Made by a program: the position numbers and the translations under genes
The notes under the pieces: model-generated
Database searches by the model: none
Seen by the model: the letters and a program-made list of their open reading frames with translations, nothing else
Told to the model about the DNA's origin: nothing
Origin: Cognaticolwellia aestuarii
GTDB taxonomy: Bacteria > Pseudomonadota > Gammaproteobacteria > Enterobacterales > Alteromonadaceae
Length of the DNA: 64,000 bases
Assembly (NCBI RefSeq): GCF_002000025.1
Contig: NZ_MUZV01000004.1
Location: 248,001-312,000 of the forward strand
Direction of reading: 5' to 3'
Part shown: positions 20,333 through 31,197 of the stretch, in pieces
Layout: each line of letters begins with the position of its first letter
Position numbering within the stretch: position 1 is the stretch's first letter

Positions 20333-21541
20333 TTATTCTGGGATAGCAATCGCTTCTAAGTCACCATCGCGCGATTGAGCGTATAAAACACCATTAGCAA
20401 CGGTTGGTGTCGTATAAATACCACTACTATCTACTTGATGACGTGCAACCACTTCACCTGTTGATTGATCTAGCCAATGTAGATAACCTTCAAAATCGCC
20501 AACTACAACATAATTGCCGATCGGCACCGGTCCAGTAACACCACGATTCATAAATGATAATTGGCTCCATAACTCTAAACCATTATTACGATCGATAGCA
20601 TAAACATGGCCTTTAACATCCGTTAAAAATAAGCTATTACCGCTAATCGAAATTTCACGATACGACGAGTATTGACGTTGCCATAACACGCGACCTGAAC
20701 GTAATTCAACCGCGCTTAAGTTACCACGCGAAGAGACAGTGTAAATATTTTCACCGTAAACTAATGGTGTTGAATCAACATCAACCACGCGCTCTAATTC
20801 TGTAGAACCTGTTGCTTCGCCAATATCAGCAGTCCAACCTTGACGCCCTTGTTCAAGCAAATAAACAGCAAGCGAACCATCAGCCGAGCCAACAATTACA
20901 CCACCGCCAGAAATCACCGGGGCACTAATGCCTCGTAATGATAATGGCGGCACATCTTGCTCGATCTGCCAATCATCTTGACCATTTGAAGCATTAAACG
21001 CTTTCATAACACCCGAAGCGGTATTAACCACTAACTTACCAGAATCAAGTGCTGGGGCTGCAATAACCTCGCCTTTAACTTTACTCTGCCATGATAGCTC
21101 GCCATTTTCAGCTTCAAGCGCAGTTACAACGCCATTCTCACTGCCATAAAAAACTTTATTGATACCAGCAACTACACCGCCACTGATCAAGGCAGGCTCT
21201 TTATCATCGAAAAAACCGCGCTTGCTATCAACATCGCTTAAATCAGTTTGCCAAATTTGTTGACCACTATTTTCATCAAATGCATAAGCTTCACCGGCAC
21301 GACTGACACTAAATACTTTTCCATATGCCACAGCCGGTTTTATACGTGAGAAGTAATCTCCCACTCCACTACCAATACTGGCATCCCATTTAACCGTAGG
21401 ATTAAATAAGGCTGTAATTTCGGTTAATTCCGCAACCTTTAATTCTTCGTTTTCGTCATCCGTTGATGAACACGCAGAAATCCCTACCGCCAAAACGCAG
21501 ATAGCAAGGAGTTTTTTGTTAAAGCGTTTACTCATAAACAT
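20333..21541 (-). CDS. bamB: Outer membrane assembly lipoprotein BamB
   Basis: BamB is the beta-propeller lipoprotein of the BAM complex that inserts outer-membrane proteins. The 402-aa product has a lipoprotein signal ending in the lipobox GISAC, then an acidic stretch. PQQ-like blades follow, recognisable from repeated phrases such as GKVFSVSRAGEAYAFDENSG, SENGVVTALEAENGELSWQ and GHVYAIDRNNGLELW. An ATG two codons further in (21535) is an alternative start. It sits 14 nt after yfgM in the conserved hisS-yfgM-bamB-der order. Confidence 0.95.
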   Translation of the reverse strand: MFMSKRFNKKLLAICVLAVGISACSSTDDENEELKVAELTEITALFNPTVKWDASIGSGVGDYFSRIKPAVAYGKVFSVSRAGEAYAFDENSGQQIWQTDLSDVDSKRGFFDDKEPALISGGVVAGINKVFYGSENGVVTALEAENGELSWQSKVKGEVIAAPALDSGKLVVNTASGVMKAFNASNGQDDWQIEQDVPPLSLRGISAPVISGGGVIVGSADGSLAVYLLEQGRQGWTADIGEATGSTELERVVDVDSTPLVYGENIYTVSSRGNLSAVELRSGRVLWQRQYSSYREISISGNSLFLTDVKGHVYAIDRNNGLELWSQLSFMNRGVTGPVPIGNYVVVGDFEGYLHWLDQSTGEVVARHQVDSSGIYTTPTVANGVLYAQSRDGDLEAIAIPE

Positions 21542-21555
21542 GCTTACACCACTCT

Positions 21556-22194
21556 CTATTTGCTTAAGTCAATTACTTGCGCTAAGTCGTCTAGTTTCAT
21601 TTGTAATGCCGGATTGCTACCTTCGCTTGCTTCATCAATTGCTGCTTGATAAGCAGTACGAGCTAAGGCTGATTTACCTTGTTTAAAATAAATATCACCT
21701 TTAACTTCTTCAACGTCGGCGGTAAATGAAGCAGGTAATTTTGCGGATAAAGTCGCTAAGGCTTGTTCATATTTCTCTAATTGCAACTGCACTCGCGCCA
21801 AACGCACTGTTGCAATGGCTTTAATGCCATCATCAACAGATTTGGCAATTGCTGTGTTTAAATAAGTTTCAGCTTGTGCCCAATCTTGTTTTTCAGCAGC
21901 TTCTTTTGCTAAAGCAATAGCCGTTAGCATGCTATAAGTTGAGTTTTCATTCTCTGCCATAAAAGCTTCACCTGCAGCAGTAAAGGCAGCACCATCTATC
22001 GATGCTTCTTCAAGCATTGTTTGGTAAGCTTCTGAAGCATTCACTTCTTGTTGTAGTTTGTGCTCATTATAATAATTAAGACCAATAAAACCGGCAAAAC
22101 CTATGGCTAAACCTGCGATAATCGCATTGCCATTATTACTCCAAAACGTTTTGATTGCTTCGACTTGTTGTTCTTCTGTTTGATGTATATCCAA
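21556..22194 (-). CDS. yfgM: YfgM-like membrane protein with tetratricopeptide fold
   Basis: YfgM is a single-pass inner-membrane protein with a periplasmic TPR domain. It works with PpiD at the Sec translocon and affects RcsB signalling. The 212-aa product has a short cytoplasmic start (MDIHQTEEQQVEAIKTFWSNN shortened here to MDIHQTEEQQVEAIK), a membrane segment at about 23-41 (GNAIIAGLAIGFAGFIGL) and Ala-rich helical repeats to the end. It lies 9 nt after hisS and 14 nt before bamB, so all three are probably co-transcribed. Confidence 0.92.
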   Translation of the reverse strand: MDIHQTEEQQVEAIKTFWSNNGNAIIAGLAIGFAGFIGLNYYNEHKLQQEVNASEAYQTMLEEASIDGAAFTAAGEAFMAENENSTYSMLTAIALAKEAAEKQDWAQAETYLNTAIAKSVDDGIKAIATVRLARVQLQLEKYEQALATLSAKLPASFTADVEEVKGDIYFKQGKSALARTAYQAAIDEASEGSNPALQMKLDDLAQVIDLSK

Positions 22195-22203
22195 AACTAA
22201 CCC

Positions 22204-23478
22204 TTAAAGTAAATTTGTTAAAAGATCGGCCACTTGCTCTAGTGGCAAACTTTGTTGTTCTTGTTGTCCGCGCAGGTATTTTACCGTGACCATTTTTTGT
22301 GCTATTTCATCTTCACCAAGAATCAAAGCAATTTGGGCACCCGATTTATCTGCACGCTTCATTTGTTTTTTCATATTGCCACCACCACAGTGGCATTGTA
22401 AGCGAATGTCTGGTACTTGATCTCGCCATTTTTCTGCTAAGCCGTTAGCGGTAATTTCAACGTCACTGCCAAGCATAATAACGTAAGCATCAACTTGTGC
22501 TCTAATATTATTTGCTTTTTCTAAACTGGTTAGCATCAGCACCAAGCGTTCAATACCTAACGCAAAGCCAAAGCCTGGTGTTGATTTACCACCAAGTTGC
22601 TCAACTAAACCGTCATAACGACCACCAGCACATATAGTACCTTGTGCTCCTAAGCTAGAAGTAACCCATTCAAAAACAGTGCGGTTATAATAATCTAAAC
22701 CACGTACTAATCGGTCATTAATCACATACTTAACACCAGCAGCATCTAAACGCTGGCACACTGACGCGAAATGAGCGCTCGACTCTTCACCAAAGTAATC
22801 GGCTAATTTAGGTGCGCCAACTAATGCTGCTTGTACATCAGGGTTCTTACTATCTAAAACCCTTAATGGGTTAGTATGCATTCGACGCTTGCTGTCTTCA
22901 TCTAACAGCTGTTCTTTTTCAGTTAAGAATGACACTAGCGCATCACGATATTTTGCACGTTCTTCGTTTGAACCTAAAGAATTCAGCTCTAGTGTGACAA
23001 ACTCATTGATGCCAAGTTCCCGCCAAAGTCGAGAAGTTAACAAAATGATTTCTGCGTCAATATCCGGAGTGGCGATACCAAAGGCTTCTAAACCAAATTG
23101 ATGAAATTGGCGATAGCGACCTTTTTGTGGACGCTCATGACGAAACATTGGCCCCATGTACCACAAGCGCTGCTCTTGGTTATAAAGTAAGCCATGTTGA
23201 TTACCTGCACGTACACAGCTCGCTGTTCCTTCAGGACGAAGTGTTAAACTGTCGCCATTACGGTCTTCGAAGGTGTACATTTCTTTTTCAACTATATCAG
23301 TTACTTCACCAATAGAGCGTTTAAATAAGGCGGTAGACTCAACAATCGGCATACGTATTTCAGCAAAACCATAATTACTAGCTACTCGGCGCAATACAGC
23401 TTCTACCATTTGCCAAATACCTGTTTCAGAAGGCAAACAGTCGTTCATACCTCTAATTGCTTGAATTGCTTTACTCAC
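22204..23478 (-). CDS. hisS: Histidine-tRNA ligase
   Basis: HisS is the class II aminoacyl-tRNA synthetase for histidine. The 424-aa product matches E. coli in length. Motif 1 lies around [16 protein letters not shown], and motif 2 is in [13 protein letters not shown] followed by [22 protein letters not shown] (read as [17 protein letters not shown]). The histidine-specific loop is [13 protein letters not shown]. Motif 3 is [15 protein letters not shown]-terminal anticodon-binding domain completes it. It is followed closely by yfgM, and ispG lies 149 nt upstream in the same direction. Confidence 0.97.
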   Translation of the reverse strand: MSKAIQAIRGMNDCLPSETGIWQMVEAVLRRVASNYGFAEIRMPIVESTALFKRSIGEVTDIVEKEMYTFEDRNGDSLTLRPEGTASCVRAGNQHGLLYNQEQRLWYMGPMFRHERPQKGRYRQFHQFGLEAFGIATPDIDAEIILLTSRLWRELGINEFVTLELNSLGSNEERAKYRDALVSFLTEKEQLLDEDSKRRMHTNPLRVLDSKNPDVQAALVGAPKLADYFGEESSAHFASVCQRLDAAGVKYVINDRLVRGLDYYNRTVFEWVTSSLGAQGTICAGGRYDGLVEQLGGKSTPGFGFALGIERLVLMLTSLEKANNIRAQVDAYVIMLGSDVEITANGLAEKWRDQVPDIRLQCHCGGGNMKKQMKRADKSGAQIALILGEDEIAQKMVTVKYLRGQQEQQSLPLEQVADLLTNLL

Positions 23479-23627
23479 GTATTTTTTCCCGCATGTTTAT
23501 CTATTCAGTAATTTATTCAATTGCTCAGCAAAGAATAACTTTTATTGTTCATATTTTTTATCGCGTGCATTATAGGCAGTTTGCTATCAAACGTAAATAA
23601 CAGCAAAGTTCACGACAGAGTTAATGA

Positions 23628-24746
23628 TTACTCAACTTCTTTTATCTCAATTTTGTTACTCGCATCTAGTAGTTTAGCTTTAGCACGAATACGCTGTTCA
23701 AGTTGGTCAACGAGGTCATTGTTATCAAAACGCTCTTTTTGACGGATACCATCAAGGTAATAACCACTTTTTTTACTGCTCCCCGTTAAGCCAAGATCTG
23801 AAACAATTGCTTCCCCTGGTCCATTAACGATACAGCCAATGATAGAGACATCCATTGGGGTCATAATGTCTTCAATGCGCTGTTCAAGTGCATTTACTGT
23901 AGAGATAACATCGAATTCTTGACGAGAACAACTTGGACAAGCAATCAAGTTAATGCCACGACTGCGCAGTTTTAATGATTTTAAAATATCAAAACCAACT
24001 TTAATTTCTTCAATAGGATCAGCAGCTAATGAAACACGCAAGGTATCACCAATCCCTTCTGCTAGCAATAATCCTAGCCCTACCGATGACTTAACTGAAC
24101 CCGAGCGTAAACCACCCGCTTCAGTAATACCTAAGTGCAGTGGGTTATCTATTTGCTTAGCAAGTAAACGGTATGCACCAACCGCTAGAAAAACATCCGA
24201 GGCTTTAACGCTAACTTTAAATTCATGAAAATTTAAACGATCAAGAATATCAACATGGCGCATCGCCGACTCTAGCAAGGCTTCAGGTGTTGGCTCACTG
24301 TAGCGTTCTTGAATATCTTTTTCTAAAGAGCCACCATTAACGCCGATTCTAATCGGGATATTATTATCACGCGCGCACTCAACTACTGCGCGAACTCGGT
24401 CTTCACGACCAATATTTCCTGGGTTGATGCGCAAACAATCGACACCATACTCAGCTACCTTTAGTGCAATTCGATAATCAAAATGAATATCAGCCACTAG
24501 CGGTATTTTAGTTTGGCGTTTAATTTCACGAAAAGCCTCTGCTGCATCCATTGTTGGCACGCTCACCCTAACAATATCAGCACCAACAGCTTCAAGGCTT
24601 TTAATTTGTGCCACGGTCGCTGCAACATCCGTAGTCAAGGTATTAGTCATTGACTGAACAGTAATAGGTGCATCGCCACCAACAGGTACATTACCGACCA
24701 TAATTTGGCGGGATTTACGACGAATAATAGGAGATTCTTTAAACAT
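23628..24746 (-). CDS. ispG: 4-hydroxy-3-methylbut-2-enyl diphosphate synthase (IspG)
   Basis: IspG is a 4Fe-4S enzyme of the MEP isoprenoid pathway that converts MEcPP to HMBPP. The 372-aa product has an N-terminal TIM-barrel ([37 protein letters not shown]) and a C-terminal domain. The cluster cysteines are in [11 protein letters not shown] and CIVNGPGEA. Length equals E. coli IspG (372 aa). It stands 47 nt after rodZ and before hisS, as in many gammaproteobacteria. Confidence 0.97.
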   Translation of the reverse strand: MFKESPIIRRKSRQIMVGNVPVGGDAPITVQSMTNTLTTDVAATVAQIKSLEAVGADIVRVSVPTMDAAEAFREIKRQTKIPLVADIHFDYRIALKVAEYGVDCLRINPGNIGREDRVRAVVECARDNNIPIRIGVNGGSLEKDIQERYSEPTPEALLESAMRHVDILDRLNFHEFKVSVKASDVFLAVGAYRLLAKQIDNPLHLGITEAGGLRSGSVKSSVGLGLLLAEGIGDTLRVSLAADPIEEIKVGFDILKSLKLRSRGINLIACPSCSRQEFDVISTVNALEQRIEDIMTPMDVSIIGCIVNGPGEAIVSDLGLTGSSKKSGYYLDGIRQKERFDNNDLVDQLEQRIRAKAKLLDASNKIEIKEVE

Positions 24747-24793
24747 AAGATGAATTCAATATTGTTACGTTAATTAAATGGAATGTTACCGTA

Positions 24794-25828
24794 CTAAGGC
24801 TCGAGTGGTAATGAAAACTTGGCAATATTTCCAGCATTGAAAGTCGTCATATCAACCGAAATATCATTGTAATCTATTTGCACCAATTCAGGCTTGCCTA
24901 AGGTGACTGAAAAAGGTGCCTGGCCAGAAATTCGCATGACATAACCTGACTTTTTCACTCCCCAAGCAATTCTTTCACCCGTGGCATCATAAATATTAAC
25001 CCAACAGTCACCTGAAAAAGTGAATACCACATTGGCTAAAGGCACCGTTAACTCATCATCAACAGTCATTTCGTTATCAGGTGCTAGTTCTGACGGGATT
25101 GTCGCTTCATCATTATTAGATGCATTTTCAACATTAAGCGAAGTCAGTTCATTTGGCTTAATTTCACTTGTTGTCTGGCTTTCATCAGCCGTTGTTGGCT
25201 GAGTGCTTGTTGGCGCGGCTATGGTATCTATCGTGTTGTTAAGGGTATTGGCTAGCGCTGCTTGCGGCTCGGTACTAAGCTCATCATTTAACTCACTAGC
25301 ACTCTGAGATGTGTTAGCTGGCGAAACGTTAACTGGCGCTGTCATTTCAGTGGGTTCAGCTACTACCGGCTCTGGCTGTTCTGAAGGTGATTGCAGCCAC
25401 CACACTACCGTTGCAGTAACTAAAATGGCCAATATTAGATAAGAAATCCACATCAGCATATTGTGTTCGGCTTGTTTTTCAGTGCCTTTAGAGAAGCTTT
25501 GCATTTCAGCACATTGACGTTGTGCAACACCTAACTGGTCATAACTATTTAAGATATCTTCTTGAGAAATATTAACCAGTTTGGCGTAACTCTTTAAATA
25601 GCCACGGTTAAAAGCCGAAGGTAAACTAAGATCAAATTGTTCGACTTCAATATTTTGTACTAATGAAAGTCTAAAATTTAGCTTATCTGCCACTTGCTGT
25701 TGGCTCAACCCTTTGTCTTGTCGTGCCTCTTTAAGCATTCGCCCCGGACCGACAACTTCAATATCATCAGAGATCCCTGATAATTGTTCTTCTTCATTTT
25801 TCAATATTATATGCTCTTGCTTCATCAA
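24794..25828 (-). CDS. rodZ: Cytoskeleton protein RodZ
   Basis: RodZ links MreB filaments to the cell-wall elongation complex. The 344-aa product has an N-terminal helix-turn-helix domain (LKEARQDKGLSQQQVADKL at about residues 32-50) that binds MreB. A membrane segment lies at about 127-144 (MWISYLILAILVTATVVWW). A long Thr/Ser/Asn/Pro-rich periplasmic linker leads to the C-terminal DUF4115 beta domain (FTFSGDCWVNIYDATGER). It lies 9 nt after the pilW-like gene and 47 nt before ispG. Confidence 0.94.
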   Translation of the reverse strand: MMKQEHIILKNEEEQLSGISDDIEVVGPGRMLKEARQDKGLSQQQVADKLNFRLSLVQNIEVEQFDLSLPSAFNRGYLKSYAKLVNISQEDILNSYDQLGVAQRQCAEMQSFSKGTEKQAEHNMLMWISYLILAILVTATVVWWLQSPSEQPEPVVAEPTEMTAPVNVSPANTSQSASELNDELSTEPQAALANTLNNTIDTIAAPTSTQPTTADESQTTSEIKPNELTSLNVENASNNDEATIPSELAPDNEMTVDDELTVPLANVVFTFSGDCWVNIYDATGERIAWGVKKSGYVMRISGQAPFSVTLGKPELVQIDYNDISVDMTTFNAGNIAKFSLPLEP

Positions 25829-25837
25829 GCGTTACTC

Positions 25838-27022
25838 TTAGTGTTTCGCAGCTAATTTAGGGTCTGCGAGATAAAGTACATCACCAATTTTTAAAATATA
25901 AGGACTACGCAGTTTATTCCAACGCTTTAAACTATTCATCGCAACATTGTGCTGCAAAGCAACACTCGACAAGTTATCGCCTTGCGCTACAGTGTGAATA
26001 GGTAATGACACCATGGCTGCTTTGTTTTTTTCTTTTGCTTCAACACCTTGCTTCGCTGTCGGCATCACTGAATTTGCCATTATTGGCTTAAGACCACGGT
26101 TACTTAAATCTGATTTTTCTGAAATCGATACAACTTTGGGTGACAATACCACAACACGCTTTTTGTTTGTTGTATTTTTATCACCAACCAGTGAGTCTTG
26201 GTATTCCTCAGCTAATTTGTCAGCATCCAGTCGATATAGTTCATTTAAAATGTATTGTTTAGCCTCAAATGAGTACGGAAACATTTTAACCAGCATATTG
26301 CCATAATTTTTGGCAATAGCATTTTCACCTTGTTTTTTAAATATCTTAAAGGCAAGTGCCAATGCTTCTGCACTGAAGCGCCGCGTTGACTTTTCATAAC
26401 GATATAAATAACGTTGGGCCAACTTATAGTCACTTTTCGCGTATTGTAGGCGCATCATTTGGTATAACGAACTAGCGCTATTAGGGCTATGCGCAATAGC
26501 TTTTTCAAAGTATGTTTGTGCTTTATTGAACTGTTTTGCTTTGAGTTGGCATAAAGCTAGATTTTCATAACTTTGTGCAACTAAGATATAGCTAGGAACA
26601 GCAATAGCTTTTAAAATTTGTTGTTCTGCTGCTGCATATTTTTCTTGTCGGCACAAAAACACGCCGTAATTATTCAAGGTATCAGCATCTTTACTATTAA
26701 TATTTAAGGCCTGTTCATAAGCATCAATCGCGAGTTCTGCCTCACCAACCGTTTCATAATAGTGTGCAAATGCGGTGTATACTTGCACTAAATTAGGCGC
26801 AAAGCCCTTTGCTTTCTCTAAATTAAGCTTTGCTTGCTGGGTATTGCCCATTTTTAAATAACCTAACCCGAGAGATATTCGGGTCATGGCTATTTCATTA
26901 TTACTGGTTTCATTTTCAATTAGCGGTGTACTTTTATCATTGCCATAGTTTTGCGTTACACAAGCAGTTAAGCTCATTGCACTTAGCAATACGAGAAAAA
27001 CCGTTGATAATTTAGTTATCAT
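25838..27022 (-). CDS. pilW: PilW/PilF-type pilus assembly lipoprotein with C-terminal LysM domain
   Basis: PilW (PilF) is the outer-membrane pilotin that helps the type IV pilus secretin PilQ assemble. The 394-aa product has a lipoprotein signal with lipobox LTAC. About five TPR units follow (LGYLKMGNTQQAKLNLEKA, AIDAYEQALNINSKDADTLN, AQTYFEKAIAHSP). After a linker comes a LysM domain (HTVAQGDNLSSVALQHNV, WNKLRSPYILKIGDVLYLA). Classical PilW is about 250 aa and lacks LysM, so this is an extended form likely to touch peptidoglycan. It sits between rlmN and rodZ, the usual pilW place. Confidence 0.88.
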   Translation of the reverse strand: MITKLSTVFLVLLSAMSLTACVTQNYGNDKSTPLIENETSNNEIAMTRISLGLGYLKMGNTQQAKLNLEKAKGFAPNLVQVYTAFAHYYETVGEAELAIDAYEQALNINSKDADTLNNYGVFLCRQEKYAAAEQQILKAIAVPSYILVAQSYENLALCQLKAKQFNKAQTYFEKAIAHSPNSASSLYQMMRLQYAKSDYKLAQRYLYRYEKSTRRFSAEALALAFKIFKKQGENAIAKNYGNMLVKMFPYSFEAKQYILNELYRLDADKLAEEYQDSLVGDKNTTNKKRVVVLSPKVVSISEKSDLSNRGLKPIMANSVMPTAKQGVEAKEKNKAAMVSLPIHTVAQGDNLSSVALQHNVAMNSLKRWNKLRSPYILKIGDVLYLADPKLAAKH

Positions 27023-27063
27023 AAAAGTATCGTCACTTAGTCAGGCATGATTTAACGTTAGTA

Positions 27064-28209
27064 TTAAACCATTTTTACTGAAATTGATTCAGCTTTCACC
27101 TCTTTTTTTCCTGTTCGCTTGGTTCTATCTAAAACATCACCGGCTAATTGCCCACATGCTGCGTCAATATCATCACCACGAGTACGACGAGTGATCACCG
27201 TTAGACCATAGCTTTGCAGTACTTTATCAAAACGATCAATACGAGAATTACTCGAACGTTTATAAGGCGAACCAGGATAAGGATTAAATGGAATTAAATT
27301 AATTTTGCTCGGTAAATCTTTTAAAGCACGTGCTAATTCATGTGCCTGTTCCGTACTATCATTAACATGATCAAGCATGACATATTCAATCGTTGCCTGC
27401 TTATTCGCTTTTGAGCCATCAATATAACGTCCCGCAGCAGCAAGAAATTCTTCTAATGGGTATTTTTTGTTTATTGGCACTAACTCGTCACGTAAAAGAT
27501 TATTAGGCGCATGAATTGATATTGCCAACGCACAATCTATCTTTTCTTTTAGCATATCAAGCGCAGGTACTACGCCAGAAGTACTCACCGTAACACGACG
27601 CTTTGACAGGCCATAACCTAAATCATTTAACATAGTGTCTAATGCAGGAATAAGGTTTTTCATGTTCAATAACGGCTCACCCATCCCCATCATAACAATG
27701 TTGGTAATTGGACGAGTACCGGCAATGCGGGTCGCACCAATATCATTAGCAACGCGCCATACTTGGCCAATAATTTCAGCCATTGAGAGGTTACGGTTGA
27801 AACCTTGTTGCGCAGTTGAACAGAAAGTACACTCTAAAGCACAACCAACTTGCGATGAAACACAAAGTGTTGCGCGACCATTTTCAGGGATCCAAACCGT
27901 TTCAACTTCCTGACCACCTTCTAAACGTAAAGCGTATTTAATCGTGCCATCGTTGGAAACTTGTTTTTCAGAAATTTCAGGTGCTTTAATTTCGGTATCA
28001 CGTTGTAGCTTCTCACGTAATTTTTTATTCAAGTTGGTCATTAACTCAAAATCATCGTAACCAAAGTGATATATCCACTTCATAATTTGATCGGCACGAA
28101 ATGGCTTTTCGCCAATAGAAGCAAAATATTCTCTCATCCCTTGATGATCAAGGTTCAGTAAATTAATTTTATGCTTCACAGGGGTTACTACTTCGGTTAC
28201 ATCACTCAT
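27064..28209 (-). CDS. rlmN: Dual-specificity rRNA/tRNA adenine-C2 methyltransferase RlmN
   Basis: RlmN is a radical SAM enzyme that methylates A2503 of 23S rRNA and A37 of some tRNAs. The 381-aa product has an N-terminal helical domain ([20 protein letters not shown]). The cluster motif is [15 protein letters not shown] (CxxxCxxC). GMGEPLLNM follows, and [15 protein letters not shown] near the end carries the conserved mechanistic Cys. Length is normal. It heads the row rlmN-pilW-rodZ-ispG-hisS; ndk lies 278 nt upstream with a terminator between. Confidence 0.95.
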   Translation of the reverse strand: MSDVTEVVTPVKHKINLLNLDHQGMREYFASIGEKPFRADQIMKWIYHFGYDDFELMTNLNKKLREKLQRDTEIKAPEISEKQVSNDGTIKYALRLEGGQEVETVWIPENGRATLCVSSQVGCALECTFCSTAQQGFNRNLSMAEIIGQVWRVANDIGATRIAGTRPITNIVMMGMGEPLLNMKNLIPALDTMLNDLGYGLSKRRVTVSTSGVVPALDMLKEKIDCALAISIHAPNNLLRDELVPINKKYPLEEFLAAAGRYIDGSKANKQATIEYVMLDHVNDSTEQAHELARALKDLPSKINLIPFNPYPGSPYKRSSNSRIDRFDKVLQSYGLTVITRRTRGDDIDAACGQLAGDVLDRTKRTGKKEVKAESISVKMV

Positions 28210-28387
28210 GATTAAAAGTTTCTCAACACTACAAAATTACAGAATAAATTGTACATTTTTTAAACAAAATAAACAATTTAGTGGATCTATTCTAAACCTT
28301 AAAAAAGTTTAAACTAAATAAAAGTCAATGTTCTCAGTAGCCTGTATTCTGGCAAAAACATTCAATTTTATGTAGCCTTAAAATAGA

Positions 28388-28421
28388 CAAAAGGACTTTA
28401 CCGATTAACGGTAAAATCCTT
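28388..28421 (-). terminator. Probable terminator of ndk
   Basis: AAGGACTTTACCG and CGGTAAAATCCTT pair over 13 positions with one wobble around a 5-nt loop. The minus strand then reads TTTTG. It lies about 70 nt past the ndk stop. Confidence 0.6.
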
Positions 28422-28487
28422 CAAATTAATTTTCAAACCATACTAAGCGACCAGCTAAGCAGCTCGCTTATCATATAAAGTTTAAAA

Positions 28488-28919
28488 TTAACGAGTACGT
28501 GGACAGATTTCTTCGTCAGAGAAGAAGTAAGCAATTTCACGTGCTGCTGATTCTAAAGCATCAGAGCCGTGAGCAGCGTTTTCGTCAATTGAGTCAGCAA
28601 GATCAGCACGGATAGTACCAGCAAGTGCTTCAGCAGGGTTAGTAGCACCCATGATTTCACGGTTTTTAAGAACAGCGTTTTCGCCTTCTAAAACTTGTAC
28701 CATTACTGGACCAGAAGTCATGAATTCAACTAAAGCGCCAAAGAAAGGACGTTCGCTGTGCTCAGCGTAAAAACCTTCTGCTTTTTCTTTTGATAAATGT
28801 ACCATTTTAGAAGCAACGATTTTTAAACCAGCAGTTTCAAAACGGTTGTAGATTTGACCAATTAAGTTTTTAGCAACTGCGTCTGGTTTTACGATAGAAA
28901 AAGTACGTTCGATAGCCAT
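28488..28919 (-). CDS. ndk: Nucleoside diphosphate kinase
   Basis: Ndk transfers the terminal phosphate of ATP to nucleoside diphosphates through a phospho-histidine. The 143-aa product has [17 protein letters not shown] at the start, the Kpn-loop region, and the active-site stretch [16 protein letters not shown] with the catalytic His near residue 117. Its length equals E. coli Ndk. The reading frame uses few rare codons, as expected for a highly expressed gene. It stands alone upstream of rlmN, with a good ribosome binding site (GAGAGGGCT) before the ATG. Confidence 0.97.
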   Translation of the reverse strand: MAIERTFSIVKPDAVAKNLIGQIYNRFETAGLKIVASKMVHLSKEKAEGFYAEHSERPFFGALVEFMTSGPVMVQVLEGENAVLKNREIMGATNPAEALAGTIRADLADSIDENAAHGSDALESAAREIAYFFSDEEICPRTR

Positions 28920-29128
28920 GATAGCCCTCTCAATAAAATTAGAATTAAATACGGTATAAATTTTGGCGCGATTATAGACGAATTAAAAGCAAATGCCTAG
29001 GCTTATCACTTTTCATCATCACAGTGTTGGATATAAGTAAACTAGAAAAAGCTGAACTAAAGATAAAGCGTCCATCTTGATAGGCGCTTTATCTTTACAC
29101 TATTGCCAGTAATTCATTAGCTTAGGCG

Positions 29129-30823
29129 CTAAATACTGATGCGGCGGTATTGACGATATTGTGGTGTCCAGAAGTTAGCTTCAATTTTCTCTGCTAATTG
29201 TTCGTCAGACAGAGGCAATGCTAGCCCTTGTTCATAGGCAACTTTGGCCACAGCAAAAGCAATTTTTTTACTGAGATCAGCAATTTCAACTAACGGCGGT
29301 AATAGCTCTCCCATACCGGTATTAGCCAAAGGTGAAGCTTGAGCTAGCATTTCACTTGCAGCCATTAACATTTCATCAGTGATACGATCAATATTGGCAG
29401 ACACTACGCCTAAGCCAATACCAGGGAAAACATAACTATTATTACACTGCGCGATTGGGAAAAGTTCGCCTTTATATTCTACGGGCTCAAATGGGCTGCC
29501 GGTTGCAATAATAACTTCACCTTCGGTCCAGTTAATCACCTGCTCAGGTGTGGCTTCGACTTGGCGACTTGGATTACTCAGCGGAAATATTATTGGTCTA
29601 GCACAATGCGATTTCATTGCTTTAATAATTTCTTCAGTAAATAAACCCGGTACACCAGAAACACCAATTAAGATCGTTGGTTGCGCACCGTGCATAACTT
29701 CTAATAACGAGGCATATTCACCTGCTACTTGCCATTTTTCGGTAGCGGCCGACTGTTGGGTAAGCTTCGCTTGAAAGTCACGTAACCCTGACATACCTTC
29801 AGTTAATAAACCGAAGCGGTCGATCATAAATATTTGGCTACGCGCTTGTTGCTCAGCAATGCCTTCACTGACCATTTGAGCAATAATTTGCTCAGCAATA
29901 CCACAACCGGCAGAGCCTGCACCAACAAAGGCAACTCGCTGTGCTGATAACGGTACATTTTTAGTGCGACAAGCCGCCAATAATGTACCAACAGTTACTG
30001 ATGCGGTTCCTTGAATATCATCATTAAAACAGCAAATTTCATCACGATAACGGTTTAATAATGGTGTGGCATTAGGTTGCGCAAAATCTTCAAATTGCAG
30101 TAATACATGTGGCCAGCGACGTTTAACGGCGCTGATAAACATTGCTAAAAATTCATCGTATTTTTCTTGTTCAATACGAGGGTGACGCCAGCCCATATAC
30201 ATAGGATCGTTTAACAGTTTTTCATTATTAGTACCAACATCAAGCATTACCGGTAAGGTATATGCTGGGCTAATACCACCACATGCAGTGTAAAGCGAGA
30301 GCTTACCAATTGGGATACCCATACCACCAATACCTTGGTCACCTAAACCAAGAATACGCTCACCATCGGTAACGACGATAACTTTAACTTTATTTTTAGT
30401 CGCATTACGTAAAATATCATCAAGTTGATGACGTTGATCATAAGAAACAAACAGGCCGCGTGAACTGCGGTAAATATCAGAAAATTGTTCACATGCATCG
30501 CCAACGGTTGGGGTGTAAATAATTGGCATCATTTCAGCCAAATGCGCCTGCACTAACTTAAAAAATAAGGTTTCATTGTTATCATGAATCGCACGTAAAT
30601 ATATATGCTTATTTAGGTTAGTATCAAAAGTACGGTACTGCATATAAGCACGTTCAACTTGCTCATCTATACTTTCAAAGCGTGGCGGTAATAAACCGGT
30701 TAAATTAAAGTGCGAACGCTCTTCTTCACTAAATGCACTGCCTTTATTTAGTAAAGGCGTTTCCAATAAGCTAGGGCCCGCATAAGGGATATATAATGGA
30801 CGTTGATTTTTTTCAGATGTCAT
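29129..30823 (-). CDS. maeA: NAD-dependent malic enzyme
   Basis: MaeA oxidatively decarboxylates malate to pyruvate with NAD. The 564-aa product has [18 protein letters not shown] at the start and [12 protein letters not shown] with the catalytic Tyr near residue 100. [26 protein letters not shown] (seen as [15 protein letters not shown] and [10 protein letters not shown]) and [11 protein letters not shown] with the metal ligands follow. The NAD site is [13 protein letters not shown]. Length and motifs match E. coli MaeA/SfcA (565 aa). It lies about 150 nt downstream of iscX in the same direction; whether they share a transcript is not shown. Confidence 0.94.
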   Translation of the reverse strand: MTSEKNQRPLYIPYAGPSLLETPLLNKGSAFSEEERSHFNLTGLLPPRFESIDEQVERAYMQYRTFDTNLNKHIYLRAIHDNNETLFFKLVQAHLAEMMPIIYTPTVGDACEQFSDIYRSSRGLFVSYDQRHQLDDILRNATKNKVKVIVVTDGERILGLGDQGIGGMGIPIGKLSLYTACGGISPAYTLPVMLDVGTNNEKLLNDPMYMGWRHPRIEQEKYDEFLAMFISAVKRRWPHVLLQFEDFAQPNATPLLNRYRDEICCFNDDIQGTASVTVGTLLAACRTKNVPLSAQRVAFVGAGSAGCGIAEQIIAQMVSEGIAEQQARSQIFMIDRFGLLTEGMSGLRDFQAKLTQQSAATEKWQVAGEYASLLEVMHGAQPTILIGVSGVPGLFTEEIIKAMKSHCARPIIFPLSNPSRQVEATPEQVINWTEGEVIIATGSPFEPVEYKGELFPIAQCNNSYVFPGIGLGVVSANIDRITDEMLMAASEMLAQASPLANTGMGELLPPLVEIADLSKKIAFAVAKVAYEQGLALPLSDEQLAEKIEANFWTPQYRQYRRISI

Positions 30824-30972
30824 AGTTGAAGTATATTCTTATATTTTGAGTGAATGGTGAAAATTCACCACAATAATAATCGAGGGCACATTATAGCCAA
30901 ATATCGACTTTTGAAAAGTGATATAGATTAATGATTCTACTTTAATCTGCTATTGAGCAAATGGCAGTTAAG

Positions 30973-31173
30973 TTAATCAGCTTCTGAAATCCAAGCCAAC
31001 TGAATTGCTTCAAGTACACGCTCACCACAATGTTTTGGATCATCATCAAAGTTTTCTAATGCCAAAACCCATTGCATTAATTCTGGAAAATGTAGTTTCA
31101 TCGGATCGACATCCGGATGTTCTTCTAGTAAGTCGAGTGCAATTTCAAGTGAGTCGGTCCAGCGATAACTCAT
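30973..31173 (-). CDS. iscX: Fe-S cluster assembly protein IscX
   Basis: IscX is a small acidic protein that binds the cysteine desulfurase IscS and iron, tuning Fe-S cluster assembly. The 66-aa product (YRWTDSLEIALDLLEEHPDV, then MKLHFPELMQWVLALENF) is the normal length and has the acidic surface and conserved WTD and LENF features. It normally ends the isc operon; here no isc gene is adjacent. A good AAGGGG ribosome binding site precedes the ATG. Just upstream in the same direction is a 43-codon small ORF. Confidence 0.93.
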   Translation of the reverse strand: MSYRWTDSLEIALDLLEEHPDVDPMKLHFPELMQWVLALENFDDDPKHCGERVLEAIQLAWISEAD

Positions 31174-31197
31174 GGTCTACCCCTTTTTAGTAATTCG

